Part shown: positions 45,055-54,049 of the stretch, piece after piece
How positions within the stretch are numbered: the stretch's first letter is position 1
Layout of the letters: every line of letters starts with the position of its first letter
Source of the DNA: Terriglobia bacterium
Lineage (GTDB): Bacteria > Acidobacteriota > Terriglobia > Terriglobales > Acidobacteriaceae
NCBI GenBank assembly: GCA_020073565.1
Contig: JAIQEY010000031.1
Coordinates: forward strand, 1 to 64,000
DNA: 64,000 nt
Reading direction: 5' to 3'
Program-made: the position numbers and the translations under genes
The notes under the pieces: model-generated
Database searches by the model: none
Seen by the model: the letters and a program-made list of their open reading frames with translations, nothing else
What the model was told of the DNA's origin: nothing

Positions 45055-45405
45055 CTAGGCTTTCTTCTCTTCCTTCGGAGGAACGGTTAGCCCGAACACT
45101 GAAAGCTGGCCGGTGCCGGCGACGTTTACCCCACTCGCATCTTCCGGATGGGGCAGGTACAGCGTTTGGCAGAATTCGCAACGGTAAACTTCGCGGTCGG
45201 CGCCCCAGGCTTTTTCGGCGCATCCGCATTCCTGCTCGAGGACGTCGGCGGTATAGAACCAGCGCTTCAGGTGTCCGCCACAGAATTTGCCCTTGTCGTT
45301 TTTCTCATTGCAGGCGCGCTGACCCGGCTTCTTGAGCTTGACTTTGTGGTTGGGAAGTTGCGGAACATCTGCTGCTTGGGTTCTGAGCGGTTCACCTGAA
45401 GCCAC
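45055..45405 (-). CDS. Small Cys-rich protein, putative zinc-binding
   Basis: 116 residues from GTG 45405 (GGGAGA upstream). Six cysteines, C32, C42, C60, C62, C76 and C79, plus H45: RACNEKNDKGKFCGGHLKRW, QECGCAEKAWG, YRCEFCQTLYLP. The CxC and CxxC spacing and the aromatic residues suggest one or two zinc sites. The tail (VPPKEEKKA) is charged. It stands alone between the HMGL gene and the aldehyde dehydrogenase, all on the same strand. I do not recognise the family. Confidence 0.7.
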   Translation of the reverse strand: MASGEPLRTQAADVPQLPNHKVKLKKPGQRACNEKNDKGKFCGGHLKRWFYTADVLEQECGCAEKAWGADREVYRCEFCQTLYLPHPEDASGVNVAGTGQLSVFGLTVPPKEEKKA

Positions 45406-45692
45406 GGAGTTCTCCCGACGGATAAAGAACGGCCCGATAAGTCATTCGCAAAATCACGCGCGGCCCGCAGAGGCTAAAGCCCCATATCTCTTGCGGCCTC
45501 GGCGGCACGGCTAAAGCCGTGCCCTCCCACATCCCTGCCTATCAGACCAACCACACATTACAAGTGCATTTTACCTAGGTAGACGAGGAAGACCAAGGGC
45601 GCGATCGCGAAGGAAAATGAATTTGTTCCCAGTTCTCAGCCAAGACCTCGGAGCTTGTACTGAGAACCGAGAACTGGGAACTGAGAACTTCC
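45406..45692. repeat. Intergenic repeats: family F copy 3 and family A copy 2
   Basis: CACGGCTAAAGCCGTG (45506-45521) is a 7-bp-arm dyad. GTTCCCAGTTCTCAG (45625-45639) faces GAACTGGGAACTGAGAAC (45671-45688), with the core ACTGGGAACTGAGAAC identical to 6564-6579. These could fold into a long hairpin. No gene in these 287 bp. Confidence 0.6.
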
Positions 45693-47264
45693 TTACAGTT
45701 TTCTCCGCCATAGCGCTCCCACAGCGCGTACGGCGGCCTTCATCTTTTCCCGCAGCGGACGTGCATAGAGCAGGCTCAAGAGGCCCTCCATTTCGCGTGT
45801 CAATCCGCTGCCATAGCCGAACCACCAGGGTTTCTTGATGCGGGGGAGGAGGTCGGAGTCAACGTACTTCACGCGCACCATTTCTTCCAAGCCCCAGCGT
45901 CCATGGGTGCGCCCCAAGCCGGTCGACTTCACCCCGCCGTGCGGAGCTTCGCTGATGCTGAAACAGGAAACCGTGTCGTTCACCATGACGGTCCCAGCCT
46001 GGATCTGGCGGGCAAGACGCTCGCCGCGCGCGCGATCGCGCGTCCAGATGCTGGCAGCGAGACCATATTCGGACTCGTTCGCTAATCGCACCGCCTCGCT
46101 ATCGTCGGCAAAGGACGCAATCGGCAGCACGGGGCCGAACGTCTCTTCGCGCATCACGCGCATGCCGTGGTCCACGTCGGCTAGCACGGTGGGCGCGAAA
46201 AATGTCGGTCCCAAGTCGCGCAGACGCGTGCCTCCGGCGACGACGCGCGCACCGCGCTGGCGAGCATCCTCAAGATCCGTTTCGACAATGCGCACCTGGC
46301 GCTCGTGGATCATCGGGCCCACTTCGGTCGCTGCTTCCATTCCGTTTCCGACACGCAGCTTGCGCGTTTTTTCCGCGCAGGCTTCGACGAATGCCGGATA
46401 CAGGCTGGCATGCACGTAGCAGCGCTCGACCGACAGGCAGGTTTGGCCGCAATTCACAAACGCTCCCCAGACGGCGGCGCTCGACGCTACGTCGACATCC
46501 GCATCTTCGAGCACCAGCATTGGATCTTTGCCACCCAATTCCAGCACCACGGGGAGCAGGTGTTCGGCCGCGACTTGCGCGATTCTCCGGCCGGTCGCGA
46601 CGCTTCCGGTGAAAACCAGTTTGTCGATCTCGCTATTGACGAGCGCAGAGCCGGTCGTACCTTCACCGGGCAACACCTGGAAAATATCGTCAGGCACACC
46701 CGACTGGCGCAGCAGGGATTGCAGTTCGATGGCAATCAGCGGCGTCAACTCCGATGGCTTGAGGATTACTGCATTGCCGGCTACCAGCGCCGCCATGGTT
46801 TCCGTCGCCGGAATTGAAAACGGATAATTCCAGGGCGAGATGATTCCGATCACGCCATAGGGTTCGTGCAGAATGCGGCCGGATTTGGTTTTATGCGCGA
46901 GATTTCCGTGCGGCAATTTCTCTTCGCGCAAGACGGGAAACGCGTTCTCAATCAGGAAGCGGGCGGCATCCAGCACGACCAACACTTCGGTGAGCAGCGC
47001 CTCGACATAGGGCTTGCCCGCTTCCTGCGTGATCCGGCGGGCTATGTCGCTTTTGGAAGCGAGAAGATTTTGCTGGAAACGGCGCAGTACCTGAACGCGA
47101 TTGCGAATGCCCCAGGCATTCCAGTCGGGTTGTGCGGCGCGCGCCCGGGCGACCGCGGCGCGAACTTCGGTCGGTCCGGCACAATCCAGTTCTCCCAGAA
47201 CTTCGCCCGTGGCAGGGTTCACGGAAGCCAGGCGTGAGACGGGAATTTGGACATCAGTGGCCAT
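45693..47264 (-). CDS. NAD(P)-dependent aldehyde dehydrogenase (succinate-semialdehyde dehydrogenase-like)
   Basis: 523 residues. Cofactor region GVIGIISPWNYPFSIPATE and ILKPSELTP, general-base Glu in VVLELGGKDPMLVLEDADV, nucleophile Cys in FVNCGQTCLSVERCYV, then RVMREETFGPVLPIASFAD and HGGVKSTGLGRTHG at the C-terminus. It oxidises an aldehyde to the acid. The family includes succinate-semialdehyde and related dehydrogenases; the substrate is not fixed. The last about 45 residues (KYVDSDLLPRIKKPWWFGYG) extend beyond the usual end. It is followed on the same strand, 66 bp upstream in the other direction, by truA, so co-transcription with truA is possible. Confidence 0.88.
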   Translation of the reverse strand: MATDVQIPVSRLASVNPATGEVLGELDCAGPTEVRAAVARARAAQPDWNAWGIRNRVQVLRRFQQNLLASKSDIARRITQEAGKPYVEALLTEVLVVLDAARFLIENAFPVLREEKLPHGNLAHKTKSGRILHEPYGVIGIISPWNYPFSIPATETMAALVAGNAVILKPSELTPLIAIELQSLLRQSGVPDDIFQVLPGEGTTGSALVNSEIDKLVFTGSVATGRRIAQVAAEHLLPVVLELGGKDPMLVLEDADVDVASSAAVWGAFVNCGQTCLSVERCYVHASLYPAFVEACAEKTRKLRVGNGMEAATEVGPMIHERQVRIVETDLEDARQRGARVVAGGTRLRDLGPTFFAPTVLADVDHGMRVMREETFGPVLPIASFADDSEAVRLANESEYGLAASIWTRDRARGERLARQIQAGTVMVNDTVSCFSISEAPHGGVKSTGLGRTHGRWGLEEMVRVKYVDSDLLPRIKKPWWFGYGSGLTREMEGLLSLLYARPLREKMKAAVRAVGALWRRKL

Positions 47265-47312
47265 GCAACTCAGGGACAGTTTAGACCAGAGGGACGCGGC
47301 GGGGAAGGGGCG

Positions 47313-47334
47313 GCCGGCGGGACGCCGGCGCTAC
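47313..47334. repeat. GC-rich dyad, family D copy 2
   Basis: GCCGGCGGGACGCCGGCGCTAC; complementary arms GCCGGCG/CGCCGGC. It overlaps the truA 3' end. Confidence 0.45.
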
Positions 47335-48134
47335 ACGTATTCGACGCCGACCAGATAGAGGCCGCTGGCGGGAGCGGTCGGGCCGGCGGCGGAGCGGGAG
47401 CGCGAGGCGAGGATACGGCGGAGGTCTTCGGGCGTGAGTGTTCCTTTCCCAATCAGCAGGAAAGTGCCTACCAAGTTGCGCACCATGTGGTGAAGAAACC
47501 CGCTTCCGCGGACCGAGTAGATCAGTTCGTCGGCTTCGCGCACCCAACGCGAAGAATAGATCGTTCGCACATTCATGTCTTCGCCGTTGATCTTCTCCTG
47601 TGCACTTCCGTGTCCCTTGTGGTTGTCTTTCTCAATGCGCTCCACACGCTCCGGATCCACGGCAGCAAACGATGTGAAATCGTGTTCTCCGACCACCAGC
47701 CCGGCGGCTTCCGCGATCGCATCTTCCTGCATCGGGAACGGGTAATGCCAGACATAGCGCGCGAGAAAGGGCGGACAAATGGCGTCGCGATAGATGCGGT
47801 AGCGGTAGGTCTTCGCCCGAGCGGACTTGCGTGCATGAAAGTCTGCCGCGACTTCCCTGACTTCCAGCACGCGAATCGACGGGGGCAGAATATCGTTGAG
47901 TGCCTTGATCCAGTTGTCGATCGGAATGGGTGATGCCGTCGGGAAGGTAGCAACCTGAGCCAGGGCGTGGACTCCAGCGTCGGTCCGGCCCGAGCCCTGG
48001 GGCAGTACATTTTCGCCGGTAAGCCGTCCAATGGCCGAGGCGAGTGTGCCTTGGATGGTGGCCCGTCCGGGCTGCACCTGCCAGCCCACAAACTCGGACC
48101 CGTCATAGGCAAGGATCAGTTTGAGATTGCGCAA
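47331..48134 (-). CDS. truA: tRNA pseudouridine(38-40) synthase
   Basis: 267 residues. Catalytic motif GSGRTDAGVHALAQV with D52, then DFHARKSARAKTYRYRIY and GSGFLHHMVRNLVGTFLLIG near the end, typical for TruA. It isomerises uridines 38-40 in tRNA anticodon arms. The start is TTG 48134 (with GGAAAAG upstream); no in-frame ATG lies near, and the protein begins MRNLKLILAYDGSEFVGWQ as family members do. It follows the aldehyde dehydrogenase by about 66 bp. Confidence 0.93.
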   Translation of the reverse strand: MRNLKLILAYDGSEFVGWQVQPGRATIQGTLASAIGRLTGENVLPQGSGRTDAGVHALAQVATFPTASPIPIDNWIKALNDILPPSIRVLEVREVAADFHARKSARAKTYRYRIYRDAICPPFLARYVWHYPFPMQEDAIAEAAGLVVGEHDFTSFAAVDPERVERIEKDNHKGHGSAQEKINGEDMNVRTIYSSRWVREADELIYSVRGSGFLHHMVRNLVGTFLLIGKGTLTPEDLRRILASRSRSAAGPTAPASGLYLVGVEYV

Positions 48135-48363
48135 GACTTTTCCGAGTCCTCCGGCGTGGCTGCTTCATCCATAACTTTTACAAAGTTTTACCCGCGTCGT
48201 CACAAAACGGCCGGGAACACGTCAGCTATACTAGTGCACTCACGATTGCATGGAAAAAAATGCTTCTCTGAACAAGGAACTCTTGCCTCGCAATCTGCGT
48301 ATTAGGGAATGTCCTGATACCTACGTCCGTTTCTCTCAGACCTGATTAATGGAGATGATACGA
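48135..48363. other. Divergent promoter region between truA and the TolC-like gene
   Basis: 229 bp with no gene. A TATACT -10-like element lies at 48227-48232 on the plus strand, but no matching -35 at 17 bp. Nothing else recognised. Confidence 0.45.
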
Positions 48364-50427
48364 ATGCAGCGTTCTACTGTGTTTTCCGCCCTCCGGCAGG
48401 TTTCGGCCCTGCTGGTTGCTGCTGTTATGGTGCCCGCGGGATGGGCACAGAATTCTTCCTCGGTACCGAACGCCCCTTCGCAAGTGCAGAAGGCGGTGTC
48501 GTCGTCGCAGCCGTTTGACGTGAAGGAGTATTCACAGCCGCGCGCGGCCTTTGCGAACCCCCTGGCGCCGTATACGCCACGCAACGTAGCCCAGCCTAAT
48601 TTAGCGAACACCGGCCGAATTGACCAATTGCTGCGCGAGGGCAAGTTGTATCTCTCCATGAACGACGCGGTGGCACTCGCGCTCGAGAATAATCTTGATA
48701 TTGCGATTGCTCGGTACAACCTGAACATTGCTGACACGGATATCTGGCGAGCGAAAGCGGGGTCGTCCACGCGTGGTGTTAACACTGGGTTAGTGCAGGG
48801 AACGCCGGGCGGAACCGGCACCGGTGTAGGCGCCACTACCACGGGCGGAGGAGCGGGCGGAACCACGGCGGGCACCGGTGGTGCGGGTGCCGGCACGGCG
48901 GGTTTGGTCACTTCCACATCGGGCGTGGGTGCAGCCGTGCCGTCGTTCGATCCTATATTGACGAGCACACTCCAGCTGGATCAGAACCGTTCGCAAAACA
49001 CTAATGCGTTCCAACCCCCCTTCACTGATAGCCACACCAGCACGTGGGGGTTTGGCTATCAGCAGGGTTTCCACTGGGGTACCAACCTTTCCGTCGGATT
49101 CAACAACTCGCGAGGATCCACGAATCCCGTCTCAAACACTCAGGCGCTTGGTACGTCGTTCAATTCCAGTCTCCGAGCTACAATTAATCAGCCTTTGCTG
49201 TCCGGTTTTGGATTCCTGCCGAACACGCGTTTCATCAAGATTGCCAAGAACAACCGCGAGATTTCCGACGTCGCATTCCGGCTGCAGGTGATCACTACAG
49301 TCAACCAGATCCAGAACATCTATTGGGACCTAGTAAACGCCTACGAAAACGTCAAGGTACAGCAGGATTCGGTGGCACTCGCGGAAAAAACGCTCTCTGA
49401 TAACAAAAAGCAGGTTGAAATCGGAACCTTGGCTCCCATCGAAGTGGTCCGAGCACAGAGCGTGGTCGCAACCAACCAGCAGTCGCTCATTAAAGCGCAA
49501 ACCGACCTTCAGTTACAGCAATTGCTTATGAAGAACGCCCTAAGCCGCACGCTGGTCGATCCGGCTCTCGCAGATGCCGAGGTGATTCCAACCGACACCA
49601 TGTTGGTACCGGACAAAGAACCGACCGTCCCAACGCAAGACCTAGTCAACGAGGCTCTGGCTCATCGAGCCGAACTCGCCCAATCGCGAATCGATCTGAC
49701 GAATCGGGGTATTACGAAACGCTCGGCAAGCAACGCCTTGCTGCCAACCCTGAATCTATTTGCGTACTACCAGGGGAGTGGCGTGGGGGGATCGCAGAAT
49801 CCTAATTACCTTTGTGTGCAAGACCCGACCAATCCGTTTTGCTCCGGTGCCAGGGTGATTCCGAATACTCCTTACGGCGATACGCTGAGTCAACTGGTCG
49901 ACTCGACAGCACCCGATAAGGGAATAGGTCTGCAGTTGAATATCCCATTGCGCAACCGCTCTGCCCAGGCCGACCAGGTGCGTGCGGAACTGGAATATCG
50001 GCAGGCGCAGATGAGTTTGCAGCAGCAGGAAAACAAGATCCGGATCGAGGTCCGGCAGGCACAATTTTCCGTGCAGCAGGGGCGGGCAGCGGTGGAAGCG
50101 GCGCGCGCGGCAGTGGAACTGGCGAAACAGTCGCTCGACGCCGAGCAAAAGAAATATGCTCTGGGTGCATCGACTACGACGGCTGTCCTGCAGACCGAAC
50201 GCGACCTGACGCAGGCGAAGTCAAACCTGGTCACGGCGAACTCGAACTACGAAAAGGCTCGTGTCGAACTCGATCGCTCGATTGGCGCGACGCTGGACCG
50301 GTTGGGGATCCTGATGAACGACGCCGAACGCGGGCAGGTCACGAAAATGCCGGCCGTGCCTTATGTGGCCGCGCGCCCTGCGGAGCAGGAGAAGCCGGCC
50401 ACTCCGACGGCGCAACCGCAGCAGTAG
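48364..50427 (+). CDS. TolC-like outer-membrane efflux protein
   Basis: 687 residues from ATG 48364 (SD GGAG 8 nt upstream); an ATG 15 bp upstream lacks an SD. Signal peptide FSALRQVSALLVAAVMVPAGWAQ. Two OEP repeats: LREGKLYLSMNDAVALALEN, QDSVALAEKTLSDNKKQVEI, ELAQSRIDLTNRGITKRSAS, AQADQVRAELEYRQAQMSLQ, with long helical parts. A Gly/Thr-rich insert of about 60 residues (SSTRGVNTGLVQGTPGGTGT, GTGGAGAGTAGL) near residue 135 is unusual. It should form an outer-membrane exit duct. No periplasmic adaptor or inner-membrane pump gene is adjacent, so the partner is elsewhere. Confidence 0.88.
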   Translation: MQRSTVFSALRQVSALLVAAVMVPAGWAQNSSSVPNAPSQVQKAVSSSQPFDVKEYSQPRAAFANPLAPYTPRNVAQPNLANTGRIDQLLREGKLYLSMNDAVALALENNLDIAIARYNLNIADTDIWRAKAGSSTRGVNTGLVQGTPGGTGTGVGATTTGGGAGGTTAGTGGAGAGTAGLVTSTSGVGAAVPSFDPILTSTLQLDQNRSQNTNAFQPPFTDSHTSTWGFGYQQGFHWGTNLSVGFNNSRGSTNPVSNTQALGTSFNSSLRATINQPLLSGFGFLPNTRFIKIAKNNREISDVAFRLQVITTVNQIQNIYWDLVNAYENVKVQQDSVALAEKTLSDNKKQVEIGTLAPIEVVRAQSVVATNQQSLIKAQTDLQLQQLLMKNALSRTLVDPALADAEVIPTDTMLVPDKEPTVPTQDLVNEALAHRAELAQSRIDLTNRGITKRSASNALLPTLNLFAYYQGSGVGGSQNPNYLCVQDPTNPFCSGARVIPNTPYGDTLSQLVDSTAPDKGIGLQLNIPLRNRSAQADQVRAELEYRQAQMSLQQQENKIRIEVRQAQFSVQQGRAAVEAARAAVELAKQSLDAEQKKYALGASTTTAVLQTERDLTQAKSNLVTANSNYEKARVELDRSIGATLDRLGILMNDAERGQVTKMPAVPYVAARPAEQEKPATPTAQPQQ

Positions 50428-50530
50428 CCAGTCGTCAGCGAAACGCCGGGTCGTGGGATCCGGCGTTTTTCTTCGCTTGATACGCGCGGACTACTGGCGA
50501 CTGGCGACTCACTGCTAGTATCCTCTCCCG

Positions 50531-50677
50531 GTGATCGTCTGGATCGGCATCATTGCCAACAAGGAAGAGGCCGACATCGGGCTCATGCGGCCGAGTGTGC
50601 AGCCCTTGATTCGCGACGGCTGGGGAAAAACCATTGTCGTGGATTCCGGCTCGACCGGCCACCGTGACTCGCGATGA
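50531..50677 (+). pseudogene. Short ORF resembling a GT2 glycosyltransferase N-terminus (possible remnant)
   Basis: 48 codons from GTG 50531. It reads IGIIANKEEADIGL and then TIVVDSGSTGHRD, recalling the NEE and VVDSGSTD motifs at the start of family-2 glycosyltransferases, but stops at TGA 50675. Its stop overlaps the ATG of the GT4 gene by 4 nt (ATGA). It has no clear SD. It is either a decayed fragment or a short coupled leader; chance is also possible. Confidence 0.35.
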
Positions 50678-51831
50678 ATGTCCTCATCTTGTTTTCACAC
50701 CACTGGCGCGGAGGCAGAGCGGGCGGCGCCGAAACACACTGCATCAGCTTGATAAAAGGCTTGGCCGCTAAGGGCCACTCCATCGTCTTTGTAACCGGCA
50801 AGGCGGATGACGGGAGCCACCCCAGCCCCAGGGACGGTGTCTCCGCACACTTCGAGCTCGCCTTTCAATCCATCAACCCACTCGACAGGTTCAAAACCTA
50901 TCGCCGCCTGGCGGAGATTGTCGCCGAACATAAAGTCGAGATCATCCACGCACACCATCAGACCGCAGGCTACCTTGCCGAACTACTTTGGCGAAGGAAA
51001 CACATCCCTTACGTCGTTAGCGTCCACGGTCCTTGGCACAGCACTCCATTCAAGAAACCGCACTACAAGGCATTCCGCCGCCTCATCGTGGTCAGCCACT
51101 CTCTGCAACAGCTTTTGATCACCCACTTCCGTGTTCCAGCCGAGCACATATGTACGATCCACAATGGAGTCGATCCGAGCCGGTTCGAAGGGATTGCCAG
51201 CGCCGAGGCGGCTCGCTTTCGCTCGACATTCAGCGTGCGCGCCGATGAAATCGTGCTCAGCCAGATCAGCCGCATCGCAAAAGCAAAAGGCCAGTTTGAC
51301 CTGCTCAACGCACTCAAGTTGCTTGCGCCAGACCTTCCGTACCGCTGCCTCATCGTCGGCGAAGGCAAAGAGCGGGCCCGCCTCGAGCGTCTTACCGAAT
51401 CCCTCGGGCTCAGCCAGAAGGTGACGTTTTGCGGCTACCAATCCAACATTCCGGTCGTGCTCGCTGCCACGAATGTGATGCTGCTGCCCTCGTATCGTGA
51501 AGGTCTCCCGCTATCGATCGTCGAAGCTATGCTTTCCCACGTTCCTGTGATTGCCGCCAGTGCCGGAGGCGTTCCGGAGATCATCACTCACGGCAAGGAC
51601 GGACTCCTATTCCAGGCCGGCGACATCCCAACTCTGGCCACGCTAATCGAGCAGCTGGTCTGCGACACGAACTTGAGGCAGCAACTCGCGCTAGCCGGAC
51701 ACCGCACCGCCATCGAGCGATTCCTTGTCGGCAGAATGGTCGATGAAACCGAAGCGTATTACCGAGTTATCCTCGAGGAGTCGATTTCCTCGATAAACTT
51801 GCCATCGCCGCATTCTCGGCGCAAACATTAG
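50674..51831 (+). CDS. GT4-family glycosyltransferase
   Basis: 385 residues. N-terminal Rossmann half: ILFSHHWRGGRAGGAETHCI, then VSVHGPWHSTPF and VVSHSLQQLLI. C-terminal half: CTIHNGVDPSRFEG, EIVLSQISRIAKAKGQFDLL, GEGKERARLERLTE, LGLSQKVTFCGY and the family signature PSYREGLPLSIVEAMLSHVP with the E-x7-E pair, ending ASAGGVPEIITHGKDG. It transfers a sugar from a nucleotide donor to a lipid or glycan. The strand is the same as the TolC-like gene upstream. The acceptor cannot be told. Confidence 0.92.
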   Translation: MNVLILFSHHWRGGRAGGAETHCISLIKGLAAKGHSIVFVTGKADDGSHPSPRDGVSAHFELAFQSINPLDRFKTYRRLAEIVAEHKVEIIHAHHQTAGYLAELLWRRKHIPYVVSVHGPWHSTPFKKPHYKAFRRLIVVSHSLQQLLITHFRVPAEHICTIHNGVDPSRFEGIASAEAARFRSTFSVRADEIVLSQISRIAKAKGQFDLLNALKLLAPDLPYRCLIVGEGKERARLERLTESLGLSQKVTFCGYQSNIPVVLAATNVMLLPSYREGLPLSIVEAMLSHVPVIAASAGGVPEIITHGKDGLLFQAGDIPTLATLIEQLVCDTNLRQQLALAGHRTAIERFLVGRMVDETEAYYRVILEESISSINLPSPHSRRKH

Positions 51832-51870
51832 CAACGTGACCGGCGTGATGATTACCGTCCACAGGCTTAC

Positions 51871-51910
51871 GGTAGCGCCCCCGGACAGCCGGCGGGGCGC
51901 CGGGCTACGG
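51871..51910. repeat. GC-rich dyad, family D copy 3
   Basis: GGTAGCGCCCCCGGACAGCC followed by GGCGGGGCGCCGGGCTACGG; outer arms GTAGC/GCTAC. It lies in the gap before the mutase gene. Confidence 0.5.
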
Positions 51911-51947
51911 TCGAAATACAGAGTAACCAAGGTTGCGGTCTGCCGCC

Positions 51948-51976
51948 TTGCTCCCTTCTCCAAGGCCACTTATCAT
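51948..51976 (+). promoter_or_regulatory. Candidate promoter of the acyl-CoA mutase
   Basis: -35-like TTGCTC (51948-51953), 17-bp spacer, -10 TATCAT (51971-51976), 22 bp before the ATG. The -35 is weak. Confidence 0.4.
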
Positions 51977-51998
51977 AAGGATCGGAGCGGGGAAGGGA

Positions 51999-53807
51999 AT
52001 GCCTGAAAACAAGCCGATGGCCAATCTGCGCAAGGTCGTAGCAGAGAGACCGATCTCCGATGTCTTTGAAGGACGTGATCCTGCCGCGTCGGAGAGAGAT
52101 TGGGCCGAGAAAACTCTGGCGCCCTCGCTCGACAAGGCTCCCGAAAAACCGATTGGTGCGGCGACCGGCACGAATCTCGACGAGCGCGGACAGGCTCGCT
52201 TCAGCACGATTTCCAACGTCCCGATTCGACGGCTCTACACGCAGGCCGATCTGCCCGCCGACTGGAATTACGATCGATACCTCGGTTATCCCGGGCAACC
52301 ACCCTACACGCGTGGCATTCACTCGACCGGCTACCGCGGCAAGCTATGGACGATGCGGATGTTCTCTGGCTTCGCCTCACCCGAGGAAACCAATCAGCGT
52401 TACAAATACCTGTTGGAACATGGGGGCGGCGGGCTGTCGGTGGCGTTCGATCTGCCCACGCTGATGGGCTACGACTCCGACCACGCTGCCAGCGAAGGCG
52501 AGGTGGGCAAATGCGGCGTGGCCATCGATTCGCTTGAGGACATGGAGATCCTCTTCGACGGCATCGATCTGGAAAAGACTACGACCTCGATGACCATCAA
52601 TTCACCGGCCTCGGTGCTTTGGGCGATGTACCTGGTGGTGGCGGAAAAACAGGGCGCCGACTGGAAGAAGATCTCGGGCACGATCCAGAACGACATTTTG
52701 AAGGAATACATCGCGCAGAAGGAGTACATTTATCCGCCCGCGCCCTCGATGCGGCTGGTGATCGACACGTTCGAGTTCGGATCGAAGTTCACGCCGCGCT
52801 TCAACACGATTTCGATCAGCGGCTATCACATTCGCGAAGCCGGATCGACGGCGCTCCAGGAACTGGCTTTCACCATTTACGATGGCGTCGAGTACGTCGA
52901 ATGGGCACGCCGCCGCGGACTGGACGTCGACGAGTTCGGACCGCGCCTCAGCTTCTTCTTCAACGCGCACAACGATTTCTTTGAAGAGATCGCGAAATAC
53001 CGTGCCGCGCGCAAGATCTGGTATCGGCTGATGAGGGACCGTTTCGGCGCGAAAAATGACCGCACCCGCCTGATGCGTTTCCACACGCAGACAGCCGGAG
53101 TCTCGCTGCCCGCGCAGCAGCCGATGAACAACATTGCACGCGTGGCTGTGCAGGCGCTGGCGGCGGTGCTGGGCGGCACGCAGTCGCTGCACACCGATGC
53201 TTACGATGAAGCGCTTGCATTGCCCACGGAAGAGGCCGCGCGCATCGCGTTGCGAACCCAGCAGATCATCGCCTACGAATCGGGGGTGGTGCAGACCGTC
53301 GATCCGCTGGGCGGCTCGTACTTCGTCGAGCGGCAAACGCTCGACATGGAGCAAGGCGCCTTCGACTACTTCGAGAAACTTGACCAGATGGGCGGCATGG
53401 TCAAAGCCATCGAGCGCGGATATCCGCAGAAGGAAATCGCCGAAGCCAGCTACCAGTACCAGCGCGCGGTTGAGGCAAACGAAAAGATCACGGTCGGCGT
53501 CAACGACTTTGTGGTGGAGGAAGAGTCGCCGAAAATTCTCTACATTGGGGAAGGAGTCGCGCGGGCACAGGAGAAGAAGCTCAAGGCATTGCGTGCCCGC
53601 CGCTCGAATGAACAAGTCCAGCGCCGGCTGGAAGCGCTGAAAGGCGCTGCTGCCAAGAATCCCTCGGCCGGAAAGAACGGCAATATCTCCGACGCCAACA
53701 CCATGCCTTACATCGTGGATGCCGTCCGAGCCTATGCCACGGTGGGTGAAATCTGCGAAGCGCTGCGGCAGGTCTACGGCACGTATACGGAAGTCAGCAT
53801 CACTTAA
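51999..53807 (+). CDS. B12-dependent acyl-CoA mutase, large subunit (isobutyryl-CoA mutase-like)
   Basis: 602 residues from ATG 51999 (SD GGAAGGGA). It is the TIM-barrel part of the methylmalonyl-CoA mutase family: [91 protein letters not shown]. Methylmalonyl-CoA mutase has Tyr89 and Arg207; isobutyryl-CoA mutase has Phe80 and Gln198, both pairs 118 apart. Here F122 and Q240 are exactly 118 apart, the isobutyryl-type pair. The protein ends after [14 protein letters not shown] and lacks the B12-binding domain, so a separate small subunit is needed; none is nearby. It would interconvert isobutyryl- and n-butyryl-CoA. The usual automatic name would be methylmalonyl-CoA mutase. Confidence 0.9.
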   Translation: MPENKPMANLRKVVAERPISDVFEGRDPAASERDWAEKTLAPSLDKAPEKPIGAATGTNLDERGQARFSTISNVPIRRLYTQADLPADWNYDRYLGYPGQPPYTRGIHSTGYRGKLWTMRMFSGFASPEETNQRYKYLLEHGGGGLSVAFDLPTLMGYDSDHAASEGEVGKCGVAIDSLEDMEILFDGIDLEKTTTSMTINSPASVLWAMYLVVAEKQGADWKKISGTIQNDILKEYIAQKEYIYPPAPSMRLVIDTFEFGSKFTPRFNTISISGYHIREAGSTALQELAFTIYDGVEYVEWARRRGLDVDEFGPRLSFFFNAHNDFFEEIAKYRAARKIWYRLMRDRFGAKNDRTRLMRFHTQTAGVSLPAQQPMNNIARVAVQALAAVLGGTQSLHTDAYDEALALPTEEAARIALRTQQIIAYESGVVQTVDPLGGSYFVERQTLDMEQGAFDYFEKLDQMGGMVKAIERGYPQKEIAEASYQYQRAVEANEKITVGVNDFVVEEESPKILYIGEGVARAQEKKLKALRARRSNEQVQRRLEALKGAAAKNPSAGKNGNISDANTMPYIVDAVRAYATVGEICEALRQVYGTYTEVSIT

Positions 53808-53840
53808 CTCTCTTCCGGCGGGGCCCAGAGAAAGCGGGTC

Positions 53841-53867
53841 TTTGAGGTCACAAATTGTGACCTCAAA
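53841..53867. promoter_or_regulatory. 27-bp palindrome, candidate operator
   Basis: TTTGAGGTCACAA (53841-53853), one A, TTGTGACCTCAAA (53855-53867): 13-bp perfect arms. There is no T-run on either side, so it is a poor terminator. It lies 34 bp after the mutase stop and 183 bp before the next gene, and would suit a dimeric DNA-binding regulator. Confidence 0.5.
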
Positions 53868-54049
53868 CAAAGCATTCTAAGTCTGCTATTCCAAACTGCT
53901 CTGCTGCGGGTAGTACATCCGAGTCACCCGGCTGGTCATCAGCCCGCCTTCGTATTCCGGAATGATCACTGATAAGAGCAAGGTCACACTTGGCGCAAAA
54001 CACTCCACAACGGGCCCTTCCGCTTTTGCTAGAATTCTCGGGCACACTG

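Noticed and set aside
53841-53867. Reading the 27-bp palindrome as a terminator
   Set aside because: No T-run follows on either strand, so an operator is more likely.
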